In this document: positions 1 to 9,990 of the stretch, piece by piece
How positions within the stretch are numbered: the first letter of the stretch is position 1
Layout of the letters: each line of letters opens with the position of its first letter
Assembly: GCF_000027005.1 (NCBI RefSeq)
Contig: NC_012965.1
Span: forward strand, 1,041,001 to 1,105,000
Direction of reading: 5' to 3'
Length of the DNA stretch: 64,000 bases
Origin: Komagataella phaffii GS115
Lineage: Eukaryota; Ascomycota; Pichiomycetes; Pichiales; Pichiaceae
Notes under the pieces: model-generated
What the model saw: only the letters and a program-made list of their open reading frames with translations
Databases searched by the model: none
Told to the model about the DNA's origin: nothing
Program-made: the position numbers and the translations under genes

Positions 1-195
1 GATAGTTTCATGTGGAGCCGTAAAGGTTTATTATGAGAAAGGCAGAGGAAGTTCTCGAGATTTTCAGGGGAAGGAGAAGGGGGGACTGTGCTTAGGTAAA
101 CTGAAGTTGGAGATTTGGGTGAACAGAATCCGATACGGTCACGTGAGCTACTATCTCTGAGTTTCAAATCCGTTCCATCTTACTTACTGTAATAA

Positions 196-1977
196 CTACA
201 AACTCCAATACTTATACACCTGGGGGAATTGTAAGCTGATTGGTTGGGAGCTTTCGTCAATCACATCAACATCGCCATTTCCAATATTAGCATCTGCTTT
301 AAGTTTTTCATTGTCAGTAACATTGTTTCCTACAACTACGACTCTTGGGGCTCTTGAAGCCTCTACTAGAGCCTCTTCACATAATTGTAGACCTTCGTCC
401 GTAGCACCTAGTTCCGAGGCCTTTTTCAATTTAGATTGGACTTTCAAAACCTGTTTTCTCAAGGATATTCTGTCTATTAAGAGATCGCTCTTCTGTTTGG
501 CAAGAGACTTCTTCTCCAAATCAAGAGTTTTCTCCACAATTGATAATTTGTTCAACTTAAGTTCAATCTTTTTTAGTTCTAATTCAACAACTTGTTTAAC
601 TAGACCTTCTTGTTGCAAAAGGGTTTCTTTCTGTTTCAAATAAGCCTCTCCAGCCATAGTGCCGATAGCTAGTTTGGCTGCTCTAGCAATATCCTCGTCC
701 TCAGTACCTTTGTCTATCCCAGATATTGCCTTTGAGAGAGTGTTTGCTGCTAGATCAGGATCCACCGTCTTGATTAAATGTGCTATGGTGTTTGAAACCG
801 TCTCTACCACAGGCTCCCTTGGACCTTTTAAGGTTCCTTCACTTGAACCAATTAATTTCTCTGAATAGAACTGTTTCTTCTTGTGCAGCTGTTGATTTAA
901 GTATCTGTCCTCGATTGGCAACTGAATAAACTTGGAAATACATTGTTCTTTTGTTCTAGACCCAACATGTCCACAGATTCTGTTCCAATCGTCATCGTAT
1001 AGTTCAATAGCTTCCAATAACAACAGGACTTCTTGATCCGTCCATGCAGAAGCATCAGAAGTAGTAGCAATTTTTTCAAGATTGACAAAGTCACAACTTT
1101 GAAAACTGGCAGGAAATTGACCCTGTTCAAAACATTTGGAACAAATATTGCTCTTGGCTTTGAGGTTGTGATAACGCGTTGTTGTTGAATCATTACCACA
1201 ACTGTTGCAAAAGAAATACTTGGTACCAATCACGGTTGAAGTAAACTTATCTTCACCTTTTAAAGTAATAGCATCTTGTGTGGAGTCGTATACATTACGA
1301 CGAATTTCCAAATTATACGGAATTTCATTACCTTCCAAGTCCTGAGGTGTCTTTGGTTCAGTGACTGATGGTGTAGTTGAAGGTGTATCTTTACCTTTGA
1401 TGACTGTTGCGTTCTTCGGAATCAAAGGAGACAGGCCCCTAGGCGTGTCAACGCTGATCTGAAAATGACCTGTGTATTGAGGACCAGTCAGAGACGACTT
1501 TGTTCTTGGATCAATTTGATAATTGATTAAACCCCAAGTTTGCAAAAAACCGTGGACTCTTGAGATAGATGCAACATCACCAGCCAAGTTCCTACGGGCT
1601 GCTGTCACTGTTAAATATTCAATGGGATTTAATCTATAGGTGTGGATCATGAAATTTCTGAACTCCAAATAAATCTCAGGACTTTTCAATTTGGAATTAT
1701 CAGATAAAGGAGGGAAGAATTCGGGAAGTGATCTCTTTTCAATATCGTGGATGGTATTGATATCAAACCACTGTGCATACGATGGAACAATTACAGGTTT
1801 AGTCTGTCTTGCAAGATATTGTTTAGCTTCCTCTTCCAATCTTGAGTTTGCCTCTCTTGCATCAGCATTTGAGCCAGCATCATCTATGTGTTCCTCTTCG
1901 GATTGAGCTACGACGGTTTGGTCTTTCATATCCACATCCAGATCTGCAGACCCTGGTCTAGACTCGTGATCTGACAT
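196..1977 (-). CDS. RSC8: RSC/SWI-SNF complex subunit, SWIRM-SANT protein (Rsc8/Swi3 family)
   Basis: This 593-aa protein is a core scaffold subunit of an ATP-dependent nucleosome remodeller in the nucleus. A SWIRM domain spans about residues 60-157 (starting near PVIVPSYAQWFD, with the RNFMIHTYRLNP helix). A Cys-rich ZZ-like finger lies at about 255-295 (FFCNSCGNDST and ICSKCFEQG). A SANT/Myb domain follows at about 312-360 (WTDQEVLLLLEAIELYDDDW). A long Lys/Leu/Glu coiled coil at about 465-535 matches the dimerisation region of the family. Length and domain order fit Rsc8 (about 560 aa) better than the longer Swi3. The ATG at 1975-1977 is the first in frame. It is transcribed divergently from the SNF2-family gene to its right, so two chromatin-remodelling genes share one short promoter. 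Confidence 0.93.
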   Translation of the reverse strand: MSDHESRPGSADLDVDMKDQTVVAQSEEEHIDDAGSNADAREANSRLEEEAKQYLARQTKPVIVPSYAQWFDINTIHDIEKRSLPEFFPPLSDNSKLKSPEIYLEFRNFMIHTYRLNPIEYLTVTAARRNLAGDVASISRVHGFLQTWGLINYQIDPRTKSSLTGPQYTGHFQISVDTPRGLSPLIPKNATVIKGKDTPSTTPSVTEPKTPQDLEGNEIPYNLEIRRNVYDSTQDAITLKGEDKFTSTVIGTKYFFCNSCGNDSTTTRYHNLKAKSNICSKCFEQGQFPASFQSCDFVNLEKIATTSDASAWTDQEVLLLLEAIELYDDDWNRICGHVGSRTKEQCISKFIQLPIEDRYLNQQLHKKKQFYSEKLIGSSEGTLKGPREPVVETVSNTIAHLIKTVDPDLAANTLSKAISGIDKGTEDEDIARAAKLAIGTMAGEAYLKQKETLLQQEGLVKQVVELELKKIELKLNKLSIVEKTLDLEKKSLAKQKSDLLIDRISLRKQVLKVQSKLKKASELGATDEGLQLCEEALVEASRAPRVVVVGNNVTDNEKLKADANIGNGDVDVIDESSQPISLQFPQVYKYWSL

Positions 1978-2227
1978 TTTATTGGTATGTTTCAGAGCTG
2001 ATCCTGATGGTGTTGTTTTTAGGTTTGTTGGTATTTTTTCCCAAGCTGGGAAGTTTGTCGATCCTGATGGTCGTGTCTTGGTCGACTCTCAGCACCGTAG
2101 CTTGGGATCCTTGCGCCGCACGACACCAAAATGTGAGAAGTTCCGGTTTTTCATGTGTCGCGCACTGTATGGCACGCGTAATCCTGATTCTGGATTTGGC
2201 CCCTCGTTGAGGAAGAGCCTTGATCAT

Positions 2228-4570
2228 ATGGGGCCTACGTCACCGCTGGGAGGGGAAGAAGATGATGAAGATTATGTCCTAGAGAAGATAGCTCCCAAAG
2301 TAGAAAGGACGAAGGAGTTTGATCAGTTCAGTGAGTTGACAAAGGACAGAAAATTGAAAAGACTAAATGATCTGGTGAGCCATTCTCTAAAATTCAGTGA
2401 GTTAATAGCTGAAAATTTGGTAAAGGATTCAACTGTTGACAAGGAAAAACCAGTAAAGATGGGAGAAATATCAACTGCCAACCAGCCGGCTTTATTGGAA
2501 AACTGTGTCTTGAAAGACTACCAGTTGGACGGAATGAGATGGCTAGTTTCGCTGTATGAAAATGGGTTGAACGGAATCCTGGCAGATGAGATGGGGTTAG
2601 GGAAAACGTTGGAAACGATATCTTTGTTTGTGTTTCTCTATGAACAGAACATCAAAGGGAAGTTTCTCATTGTGTGTCCGTTGTCTACTGTTGACAATTG
2701 GTGCAATGAGCTAGCTAGATTTGCTCCTGTCTTGGATACCATGTGCTATATAGGACCACCACCGGTTAGGTCCAAACTGAGAAAAAAACTGAGACAAAAG
2801 TCCGTTAATGTAGTGGTGACTAGCTTTGAAATGTCTATTAGAGATAGAAAGTACCTTGAGAAGATATCATGGGAGTATTTAGTAGTGGACGAAGGACACA
2901 GACTGAAAAATACTAATTGCCTGTTGATTAGAGAACTCAAGAAGCTAAAAACCAATAACCGTCTGTTGCTGACTGGAACTCCATTGCAGAACAATTTGAA
3001 GGAGTTGTGGTCTTTATTGAACTTTATCTTGCCTTCAATTTTTCATGATGTCGACATGTTCCAACAATGGTTTGATTTTTCCAGCCTAGATGAGCTTAAA
3101 GCAGACAACAACGACCAGGAATTGAATGAAGTGATTAATGAGGAAATTCAAAAATCTTTAATCACCAGTTTGCATACAATTTTGAAGCCTTTCCTTTTGA
3201 GGCGACTGAAAAAGGATGTCATAAAAGGACTTCCATCCAAGAGAGAATACATAGTTTATTCCAAGCTAACTCCTGCTCAAGAGGTTTTGTATAAAGCGGC
3301 CCTGAAAAACCAGTTAAAAGACAAACTTTTACGGATTGGATTCAGAGAGTATTTGAAGTGCAACAAAATCAAAGGATTTACTACCAGTGAAGTGACGACA
3401 TTTTTGGACAAAGTAATGAATGATGAAGTTACATCACTCGGAAGAGCTAAAACTGGGAATTCCAACCCCAATCAAGAAGCTGAGTTAATTGATTTGCTTG
3501 GATCCGATTCGGAAGATGACATAGGGCACGATAATGAAGATAAAAGTTTCTATTCTTCACTGCCATCTAATAGCAAGAGACGAAGATTGACTAGATCTCA
3601 AGATGCCAAATACAATGAAAGCAGTAGAGGAAAGCAAAAGATCGCCATTGATGAAAAGTTAAACGAATATTGGAGTATTGTGAGATCACAGATACTAAAG
3701 AAAAAACTCTCAAATTTGGTAATGCAGTTACGACTAATTTGTGATTCTCCGTTCTTATTTTTTGACCCGTGGGAGGACGATCAGCCACTAGATTTCAAGA
3801 AAATTGTGAGAGAGTCTAGTAAGATGCAAATGTTAGCACAGCTACTTCCAAGATTACTTGACTCTAAGAAGAGCCCTGACGGAAAAAAGCATAAAGTACT
3901 AATCTTTTGCCAATTCACCAAAATGATGGATTTGGTAGAAATGTGGTGTCAAGAGGAGAATTACTCTACTTATAGAATTGATGGTACAACTAGCCAAGAA
4001 GAACGAGCTGGCATGGTGAAAGGTTTTGCTACAAAAGACATTGATATATTTCTCCTGTCCACTAGATCTGGAGGACTTGGCATAAATCTCACTGCGAGTG
4101 ACACAGTAATATTATTCGATTCAGATTGGAATCCTCAAGTAGATTTGCAGGCAATTGACCGGGTACATCGGATTGGACAAACGCAGCCAGTAATAATATA
4201 CAGGCTTTGCAATATCAACACTATAGAGCAAGTTCTACTGGCCAGAGCAGATTCCAAGAGAAGGCTGGAAAGACTGGTGATATCAATGGGTAAGTTCTCA
4301 ACACTAAGTCGACTTGCCGGGTCAAATCAATCAGATTCTGCGGATTTGGGGAAGAAAGATTCCCTAGCTCACGAATTGGCACAATTCCTTTTAACTACTT
4401 CATTGAGGAACAGCAATCAGGAACAATTAGTGGACAATAATCTTACAGCTCTGGAACTGGATGAGATGCTGGATCGATCTGAACAGGCGTACTTGAAAGC
4501 AGATCGGGATTCGGAGAATCTACACCCACATATTTCACTTTTTGAGACCGTTAGCGGATTGGATAGATAA
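2228..4570 (+). CDS. IRC5: SNF2-family ATPase of the Irc5/LSH (HELLS) type
   Basis: This is a Swi2/Snf2 DNA translocase. The N-terminal lobe has the Walker A motif DEMGLGKT, the motif II box DEGH and the motif III box LLTGTPLQNN. The C-terminal lobe has DWNPQVDLQAIDRVHRIGQ and ends in a Leu-rich tail. The compact architecture without bromo-, chromo- or HAND-SANT-SLIDE domains fits Irc5/LSH, which in yeast works in genome stability and cohesin loading. The open frame extends left to a TTG at 1982, four bases from the RSC8 start, but the first ATG is at 2153 and the next at 2228. I prefer 2228 (780 aa): it sits just before the acidic stretch where family similarity seems to begin, and it leaves about 250 bp of promoter. 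The start at 2153 (805 aa) remains possible. Confidence 0.85.
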   Translation: MGPTSPLGGEEDDEDYVLEKIAPKVERTKEFDQFSELTKDRKLKRLNDLVSHSLKFSELIAENLVKDSTVDKEKPVKMGEISTANQPALLENCVLKDYQLDGMRWLVSLYENGLNGILADEMGLGKTLETISLFVFLYEQNIKGKFLIVCPLSTVDNWCNELARFAPVLDTMCYIGPPPVRSKLRKKLRQKSVNVVVTSFEMSIRDRKYLEKISWEYLVVDEGHRLKNTNCLLIRELKKLKTNNRLLLTGTPLQNNLKELWSLLNFILPSIFHDVDMFQQWFDFSSLDELKADNNDQELNEVINEEIQKSLITSLHTILKPFLLRRLKKDVIKGLPSKREYIVYSKLTPAQEVLYKAALKNQLKDKLLRIGFREYLKCNKIKGFTTSEVTTFLDKVMNDEVTSLGRAKTGNSNPNQEAELIDLLGSDSEDDIGHDNEDKSFYSSLPSNSKRRRLTRSQDAKYNESSRGKQKIAIDEKLNEYWSIVRSQILKKKLSNLVMQLRLICDSPFLFFDPWEDDQPLDFKKIVRESSKMQMLAQLLPRLLDSKKSPDGKKHKVLIFCQFTKMMDLVEMWCQEENYSTYRIDGTTSQEERAGMVKGFATKDIDIFLLSTRSGGLGINLTASDTVILFDSDWNPQVDLQAIDRVHRIGQTQPVIIYRLCNINTIEQVLLARADSKRRLERLVISMGKFSTLSRLAGSNQSDSADLGKKDSLAHELAQFLLTTSLRNSNQEQLVDNNLTALELDEMLDRSEQAYLKADRDSENLHPHISLFETVSGLDR

Positions 4571-4919
4571 GTAATAGAATGTGACAGGACGCAGATCATT
4601 CGCGCATTATATTTTGGTAGTGTTCTACCCATTCCGGACCCCTTTTAGCTTCCTTAATCTCCAGAGGGAAGCAGCATCTATCTTCCCAATAGAACGCCAC
4701 CCTACCAACCTACTGTGAGAACTGACTAGTTGATTTGAAGTAATTTTTGCCTCAATCTTTCATACAGCCGTTCAACTAGCAATTTGCAACAAGGTAGAAT
4801 TTCAATTATATCTTTTTCACGATATTTGAAATCAGCAGCTTTGAGCACCAATAGCAAGCTTTACGAAAGTTGCCGAAACAGAAACACCAAGCTAAACATC
4901 AATTGAACCCTGTTTGACC
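4571..4919. other. Intergenic region, IRC5 terminator and BCY1 promoter
   Basis: This 349-bp stretch has no credible gene. It holds a TTCGCGC word at 4599-4605, of the kind that recurs in other promoters of this window, and an AT- and A-rich leader in the last 150 bp before BCY1. I see no tRNA-like folding or repeat. Confidence 0.5.
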
Positions 4920-6128
4920 ATGACAGCATACACGGACGTCGTAAACGACTTGAGTAGAGAATTATCCTTGAAGAAACCCAAAGATGTGATCCAATTCTGT
5001 GCGGACTACTTCAACAATAAGTTAGCAGAGGATCCTGCCAGACAACAACCATCAACAGCAACAGCCCCCTCTTCACGCCCTGCTCAGACTGCTTCAGGCG
5101 CACCTCTGTTTAAAGACCAGTTTGGAGGTGATCCTCATGAACCATTGTCTCATCACCCTCATCGTGGTAGCATTTTTAAGGACTCATTCACTCATCCTGA
5201 AGACCCTCAAAGTAATAAAATAAGGCCTTTGGATAATGCCTCCCCTGGCTCAGGATTTGCCGCACATCTTGCTAAGGTTAAGTTCAACCCAGAGAGACGT
5301 ATCTCTGTGAGTGCCGAATCTGTGAATCCAGAAATTTTTGCTACCAGTTCTTGGCAGCCACCTGTCCACGACCTGAGTGATGAGCAACTGCAACGTTTAA
5401 ACAACATTGTCAGAAAGAGTTTCCTGTTTAGCCAGCTAGAAGATGAAGCACTACGAACAGTGATATATGCCTTGGAAGAGAAGAAAGTGCCACGCGGAAC
5501 AGAGATAATCAAACAAGGCGACGAAGGTGATTACTTTTACGTTTTGGAAAGCGGTGAGGTCACATTTGTTGTCAATGGAGAGACTAAAGGCCAAGGAAAG
5601 TCTGGGTCAACCTTTGGTGAACTTGCACTGATGTATAACTCGCCGCGGGCGGCCACCGTGATTTCTAGTCAGGACTGTGTTCTTTGGGCACTTGATCGTA
5701 TGACGTTTAGAAGAATTTTACTTGAAGGTACAGCCAAGAGACGTGCGATGTATGATGGGTTTCTCAAGGATGTTCCAGTGTTACGCTGTCTCAACTCCTA
5801 TGAACGTAATAAGCTCGCTGATGCTTTAGAATCTGAGACTTACAACAAAGGCGACACGATCATCCGTGAAGGCGAACCAGGAGAAAACTTTTATTTTATT
5901 GAACAAGGTGAAGCTGAAGTGTTTAAAGAAGGTGAAGGACATATGGCAACATTGGGCAAAGGTGATTACTTTGGCGAACTCGCTCTGTTGAACGACCTTC
6001 CACGTCAAGCTACTGTCGTTGCTAAAAGTGACGTGATCAAGGTTGTTACCCTAGATAAGAATGGATTCCAGAGATTGCTTGGGCCAGCAATTGAGGTTCT
6101 CAAGCTGCAAGATCCCACCAAGATCTAG
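4920..6128 (+). CDS. BCY1: cAMP-dependent protein kinase regulatory subunit
   Basis: This 402-aa protein inhibits PKA catalytic subunits until cAMP binds. An N-terminal dimerisation/docking helix pair (residues 1-40, SLKKPKDVIQFCADYF) is followed by a disordered linker. The inhibitor segment RRISV at about 126-130 has Ser at the phospho-acceptor position, making it a substrate-type (RII-like) inhibitor site. Two cyclic-nucleotide-binding domains follow, each with the phosphate-binding cassette: FGELALMYNSPRAA in the first and FGELALLNDLPRQA in the second. Both keep the Glu and Arg that contact cAMP. The frame is open from a TTG at 4914, but the ATG at 4920 is the natural start. Length is close to the Saccharomyces protein (416 aa). 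Confidence 0.96.
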   Translation: MTAYTDVVNDLSRELSLKKPKDVIQFCADYFNNKLAEDPARQQPSTATAPSSRPAQTASGAPLFKDQFGGDPHEPLSHHPHRGSIFKDSFTHPEDPQSNKIRPLDNASPGSGFAAHLAKVKFNPERRISVSAESVNPEIFATSSWQPPVHDLSDEQLQRLNNIVRKSFLFSQLEDEALRTVIYALEEKKVPRGTEIIKQGDEGDYFYVLESGEVTFVVNGETKGQGKSGSTFGELALMYNSPRAATVISSQDCVLWALDRMTFRRILLEGTAKRRAMYDGFLKDVPVLRCLNSYERNKLADALESETYNKGDTIIREGEPGENFYFIEQGEAEVFKEGEGHMATLGKGDYFGELALLNDLPRQATVVAKSDVIKVVTLDKNGFQRLLGPAIEVLKLQDPTKI

Positions 6129-6199
6129 GTATACATATGTACAAAACTTCATTCAATTTTTTCTTTTGAGTATCAGCTAGTAGTTTAGTCTAAGATCCC

Positions 6200-6628
6200 T
6201 CATACTGGGCTTACGTAGTAATCCCATTGAGTCCACATCCAAATCAGACTTGTGGTTGCCACAATGAATGGGCCTGCTAGCTTACTACCTTTTGCACTTA
6301 AACTTGTAGTTCCATACAGAAGCCATTCACTAGCGAAATGCAGCAATGCAATGGTATAAGAAGCAAACGTAAGCTGGTAGACCTGCGGATTAGAAATGTA
6401 ATAACCACCATAAAAACGGATCACAGCGCTTACAAGGGTCCAAGTACCAAAAGTTCTGGAACTCAATCCCGTAGTCTCGGCTGGTTTAGCTGCGTAAACT
6501 TGTCTGGTAATATTAGGACCAGTGAAGTAAGTTTGAGCAGAGTTGAAGAATGAGACTGCGGATATGAAGACAAGCCATTTGGGCAGAAGGCCTGGATGCG
6601 TTGGGATCAATGATTCAAAGGAGACCAT
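6200..6628 (-). CDS. ERG28: Ergosterol biosynthesis scaffold protein Erg28
   Basis: This 142-aa protein has four hydrophobic segments and belongs to the Erg28 family, an ER membrane scaffold that tethers the C-4 demethylation enzymes (Erg25, Erg26, Erg27) and other sterol enzymes. Recognisable features are the LPKWLVFISAVSFFNSAQTY start of the first membrane segment, the SSRTFGTWTLVSAVIRFYGG loop and helix, and the HFASEWLLYGT segment. Length matches the family (about 148 aa in Saccharomyces). It is convergent with BCY1, with 71 bp between stop codons. The ATG at 6626-6628 is the only reasonable start. Confidence 0.93.
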   Translation of the reverse strand: MVSFESLIPTHPGLLPKWLVFISAVSFFNSAQTYFTGPNITRQVYAAKPAETTGLSSRTFGTWTLVSAVIRFYGGYYISNPQVYQLTFASYTIALLHFASEWLLYGTTSLSAKGSKLAGPFIVATTSLIWMWTQWDYYVSPV

Positions 6629-6778
6629 TGTTGGGGAAGCAAGTGTTAGATTGAAAAGAGTAATATCGAACGCGAATGAAGTTTGATGAGGTGATTCCAG
6701 ACGATGTTGGATGGTGAGTGGATTATGATAGACAAATGAAAACTAGTCTCAGTAATGGAATGTACGGTTTCTATTTAC

Positions 6779-7624
6779 CTATAAGTTACGCATGCCTTGG
6801 ATCAATTCACTTTGCTTCTCTGATTCTTCTTTAAGACTGGATATGCCTTTTGTGGTCCGCAAATCTCCAATTACATCTTTCGTCTTACCAAAATAAACCT
6901 CCTGCAGCATGTTCCTTTGCTTGGATTCAATGTCTTCTACCATACTACCGACATTTGAAATGTGTGAGGAAAGATCCTGATACTTTAGATCCTTTTCAGT
7001 TTGTCGCGTCAGATTACCTGACAATTCCAAGAGTTGATCTTCGCTTTTTCCAGCGGAAAGGTCTAAAATGATGGTTGAGGTAATTCTGTAAGTAGCATAA
7101 GGACCAGACTCGTTGGGTTGCACCTCAAAAACATGAATTGAATCCCAAGATCCAGACTTTCCAGCGTCAACTTCTTTCTTGATCAACACCACTCCAGCAA
7201 ATCCAATCTTACCGTCCTTAGACACATCGTTTCCGTCTTCATCAATATCCCACAAATAAACGGATGAAATACCGCCCTCAAAGTACAAATCTCTGTATAC
7301 GTCAAACGAGCTGTTGGCGAAGATTTCTGCTTCCCTTAGAGTTTTTGAAGGGAAAGGTGCATCTTCTTCATCCTCTAAAGCAGGATAGTACTTGTTTGAC
7401 CAAGGAGAACGATATGAGTCACCGTCTCTGTTGTAATCACAGGCCAAGTACTGTTTCCCTGATTCCGCACATTGTTTCGTAGTAAGGGGGACATCAACAG
7501 ATGATAACAAATCCTCCGCAAGATCAGGGTTCAACTTACAAATATTCGTAAGATGCTTGGAAATATTTTTAGCATCCAACCTGCGCAGCAAGTCCAATGC
7601 GGCCTCATATACTTCTTGAGACAT
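6779..7624 (-). CDS. CAP2: F-actin capping protein beta subunit
   Basis: This 281-aa protein is the beta subunit of the heterodimeric capping protein that blocks barbed ends of actin filaments in cortical patches. The family signature near the N-terminus is clear: LLRRLDAKNISKHLTNI, then the CDYNRDGDSYRSPWSNKY segment. The central LYFEGGISSVYLWD and GSWDSIHVFEV blocks are also typical. The C-terminal helix (about 240-281) carries the amphipathic tentacle that binds actin. It is divergent from the CK2 catalytic gene, with about 255 bp between the two start codons. Confidence 0.95.
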   Translation of the reverse strand: MSQEVYEAALDLLRRLDAKNISKHLTNICKLNPDLAEDLLSSVDVPLTTKQCAESGKQYLACDYNRDGDSYRSPWSNKYYPALEDEEDAPFPSKTLREAEIFANSSFDVYRDLYFEGGISSVYLWDIDEDGNDVSKDGKIGFAGVVLIKKEVDAGKSGSWDSIHVFEVQPNESGPYATYRITSTIILDLSAGKSEDQLLELSGNLTRQTEKDLKYQDLSSHISNVGSMVEDIESKQRNMLQEVYFGKTKDVIGDLRTTKGISSLKEESEKQSELIQGMRNL

Positions 7625-7879
7625 TCTTACTGTAGAGAGGAGATGGATTGGGGGATGAACTGTCGTGGTAACTATGATCGGATTCTGATTCTATTTTGGA
7701 GCGGGAGAGGCCCAAGTGTCGCGAAGGTTCAGTTCTGGGCGGAGAGGTCGCTGAGGATGGCCCCCATACCGGGGAAATGGCGTGGAGGGAATTGCTAGCC
7801 TGGATTAGAAACTGACAGGCTTACGCATTTCCCTCTTTTCACAAGTCCTTCGCTCAGTCACACTCAAACATTAACTAGC

Positions 7880-8875
7880 ATGCCAGAACATAGCGTCTCT
7901 AAAGTCTACGCCGATGCCAATGAAAAAAAAGACAAAGAATACTGGGATTATGATAATGTAACGCTAACATGGAATTCTCCTGAACAATATGAAATAACAT
8001 CTAAAATAGGCAGGGGAAAATACTCAGAGGTGTTCGAAGGGTACAAGATCCCACAAGGATCGAAGGTTGTGATAAAAGTTCTGAAACCCATTCGGCGTAA
8101 GAAAATAAAACGAGAGGTGAAGATTCTTCAAAACCTTCTAGGTGGACCCAATATAATTTCCCTTTTAGATACTGTTAGAGACTCCGTTTCCAAAACACCT
8201 GCACTAATATTCGAATCAGTAGATAATATCGACTTTAGAACCCTGTATCCCACATTTTCTGATCTTGATGTGCGGTATTACATGTTTCAGCTACTGAAGG
8301 CTTTAGATTTTTGTCATTCAATGGGCATAATGCATCGAGATGTCAAACCACATAATGTTATGATTGACCATAAGCAGCGGAAGCTGAGGTTGATAGATTG
8401 GGGGTTAGCAGAATTTTATCATCCTGAGACGGAGTATAATGTGCGTGTGGCTTCTCGTTATTTCAAAGGCCCCGAACTTCTAGTGGACTTTCGTTATTAC
8501 GACTATTCATTGGATCTATGGTCATTTGGAGCCACTTTAGCATCAATGGTGTTTATGAAGGTGCCGTTTTTCCATGGTAAGTCAAACACAGATCAACTGG
8601 TTCAAATTGTACGTGTCCTAGGCACTGAAGATTTATACAAGTATCTTGAGAAATATAAGCTTACTCTCGGGGAAGAATACGAGGCTCTAAGCTATTTTGT
8701 GAAAAGACCTTTGGCTCGTTTTGCAAACGATGAGAATGCAAAATACGTTTGCAATGAAGCTATTGACTTGCTAGACAAACTACTGCGTTATGATCACCAC
8801 GAACGGCTAACAGCAAAGGAAGCTATGGAACACAGTTATTTTGATCCGATTCGTGAAATGGACCCAGTGCCTTAG
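7880..8875 (+). CDS. CKA2: Casein kinase 2 catalytic (alpha-type) subunit
   Basis: This 331-aa Ser/Thr kinase has all CK2-alpha hallmarks: the glycine loop [11 protein letters not shown], the VIKVLKP lysine strand followed by the basic cluster RRKKIKRE, the catalytic loop HRDVKPHN, and DWG in place of DFG. The activation segment [14 protein letters not shown] is intact. It lacks the long insertions of Saccharomyces Cka1 and is nearer in length to Cka2 (339 aa), so I use that symbol; the Cka1/Cka2 distinction is uncertain from sequence alone. It is convergent with the gene to its right, with only three bases between the stop codons. Confidence 0.92.
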   Translation: MPEHSVSKVYADANEKKDKEYWDYDNVTLTWNSPEQYEITSKIGRGKYSEVFEGYKIPQGSKVVIKVLKPIRRKKIKREVKILQNLLGGPNIISLLDTVRDSVSKTPALIFESVDNIDFRTLYPTFSDLDVRYYMFQLLKALDFCHSMGIMHRDVKPHNVMIDHKQRKLRLIDWGLAEFYHPETEYNVRVASRYFKGPELLVDFRYYDYSLDLWSFGATLASMVFMKVPFFHGKSNTDQLVQIVRVLGTEDLYKYLEKYKLTLGEEYEALSYFVKRPLARFANDENAKYVCNEAIDLLDKLLRYDHHERLTAKEAMEHSYFDPIREMDPVP

Positions 8876-8878
8876 GTC

Positions 8879-9953
8879 TTACCATTGAATCTTTCTGTAT
8901 ATGCGAGCCAGTCCTGGTTCTGAGCAGTGAATGATAGCAGCGAGTAGCAGTTTTCTGTGTGTTATATCTGTGAGAGTAAAGGCATCTTTAGAGTTTTCTA
9001 TAATTAGTTGTAACACAGTCAAGAAATAATGAGCCAAGTCATATAACGCATCTTTTTGTTCAACCTCAGACAGGTTGTATTTCGTAGATGGTAGCTTTTG
9101 GGTTTTCAAGAGCTCCAAATATGTTGGCAAGGGGGTTGGAGCTGACTGTGGTAATGGCCGGTCCATGATTACACTGTCCACCACTGGTTGGGCAATATGA
9201 GCCAGCAGTTTGTCTATTGGACGAGTTTGTTGCGTGCAGAAGAGTTTTGTTGCCATCACTTGGACTAAATGCAAGTATATGTTGATTGCAAGTTGAAAAA
9301 TTTGGTGCCTATTAGCGCAAGTATGTGCACTGATTGCCACCAAAGTTTTGTTTAAGGCCTCAAAATAATGAGTAAACATTCTGCAATTCGTATTACCTTT
9401 ACAATTTCCTTTCAAGTCAACAAACGTAGTATTTCTGAGAACTTTGTTTATCCTTTTCAGAACTGGTATTACGTCTGAGAGAGTTGAACTTTTGGTACAT
9501 AACTCATTAAAGGCATGTATCAGTAGAATAAACTTGACATTTTTGACAAAATATTCAGGGACAACATTCATTTCGAACTTGTTGCAAGTAGTATTGTACT
9601 TAACTCCCACCAATTCCAGTGCGTCAGTTGTCTTCTTGCTGATCACTGATTTGACTCTGGATTTCCGAGTTATTTTCAACTTAGGTTTGCCTTTCAGAGA
9701 AAATCTATCTTTACGCTCCAGTCTCGTCGGCTTCGTCTTATCTGTGTCTTCTTCTTTTTTTGTTTGTTCTTTCTGTAATTTGTTTCTTGTAAGCTCCAAA
9801 AATACTGAAAACGCGTTAAGGTTAGCATCCCTCAGATAAACTCACGCACCTGCAATACTCACAATCCCAAGAATATGGCTTCCGATGAACCTTTTCAAAC
9901 ACTCTCTTGCTGTGTATGAGAGCCAGTTGTATCAGCAAATCCTGTTCTTCCAT
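8879..9953 (-). CDS. Unknown protein, spliced gene (one intron)
   Basis: I do not recognise this family. The coding region is best read as two exons: 9863-9953 (ATG at 9951-9953) and 8879-9804, giving 338 aa. The second exon has no ATG at its left boundary, only a TTG, while the upstream frame reads MEEQDLLIQLALIHSKRV and then runs into stops. The joined protein has a helical N-terminus, a strongly basic segment at about 45-85 (KGKPKLKITRKSRVK) that may be a nuclear targeting signal, and a helix-rich C-terminal 250 residues. Its start lies 37 bp from the stop of the dysferlin-domain gene upstream on the same strand, so its promoter probably lies inside that gene. Splice phase agrees (1 + 2 bases). 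Confidence 0.72.
9805..9862 (-). other. Predicted 58-nt spliceosomal intron
   Basis: On the minus strand the 5' splice site is GTGAGT (first base 9862), the branch site is TGCTAAC-like (GCTAAC at 9821-9826), and the 3' site is TTTTCAG ending at 9805. The phases of the flanking frames match exactly. Two other GTG donors nearby (GTGCGT and a second GTGAGT) are out of phase with the second exon. Confidence 0.7.
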
Positions 9954-9990
9954 AGTTACTTTGAACAAGGAAGAACAAAGGTGGCGAGCG

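Noticed and set aside
140..145. CACGTG palindrome (Cbf1/Pho4 type) near the left edge
   Set aside because: It lies downstream of RSC8, and the gene it might serve is outside the window, so no assignment is possible.
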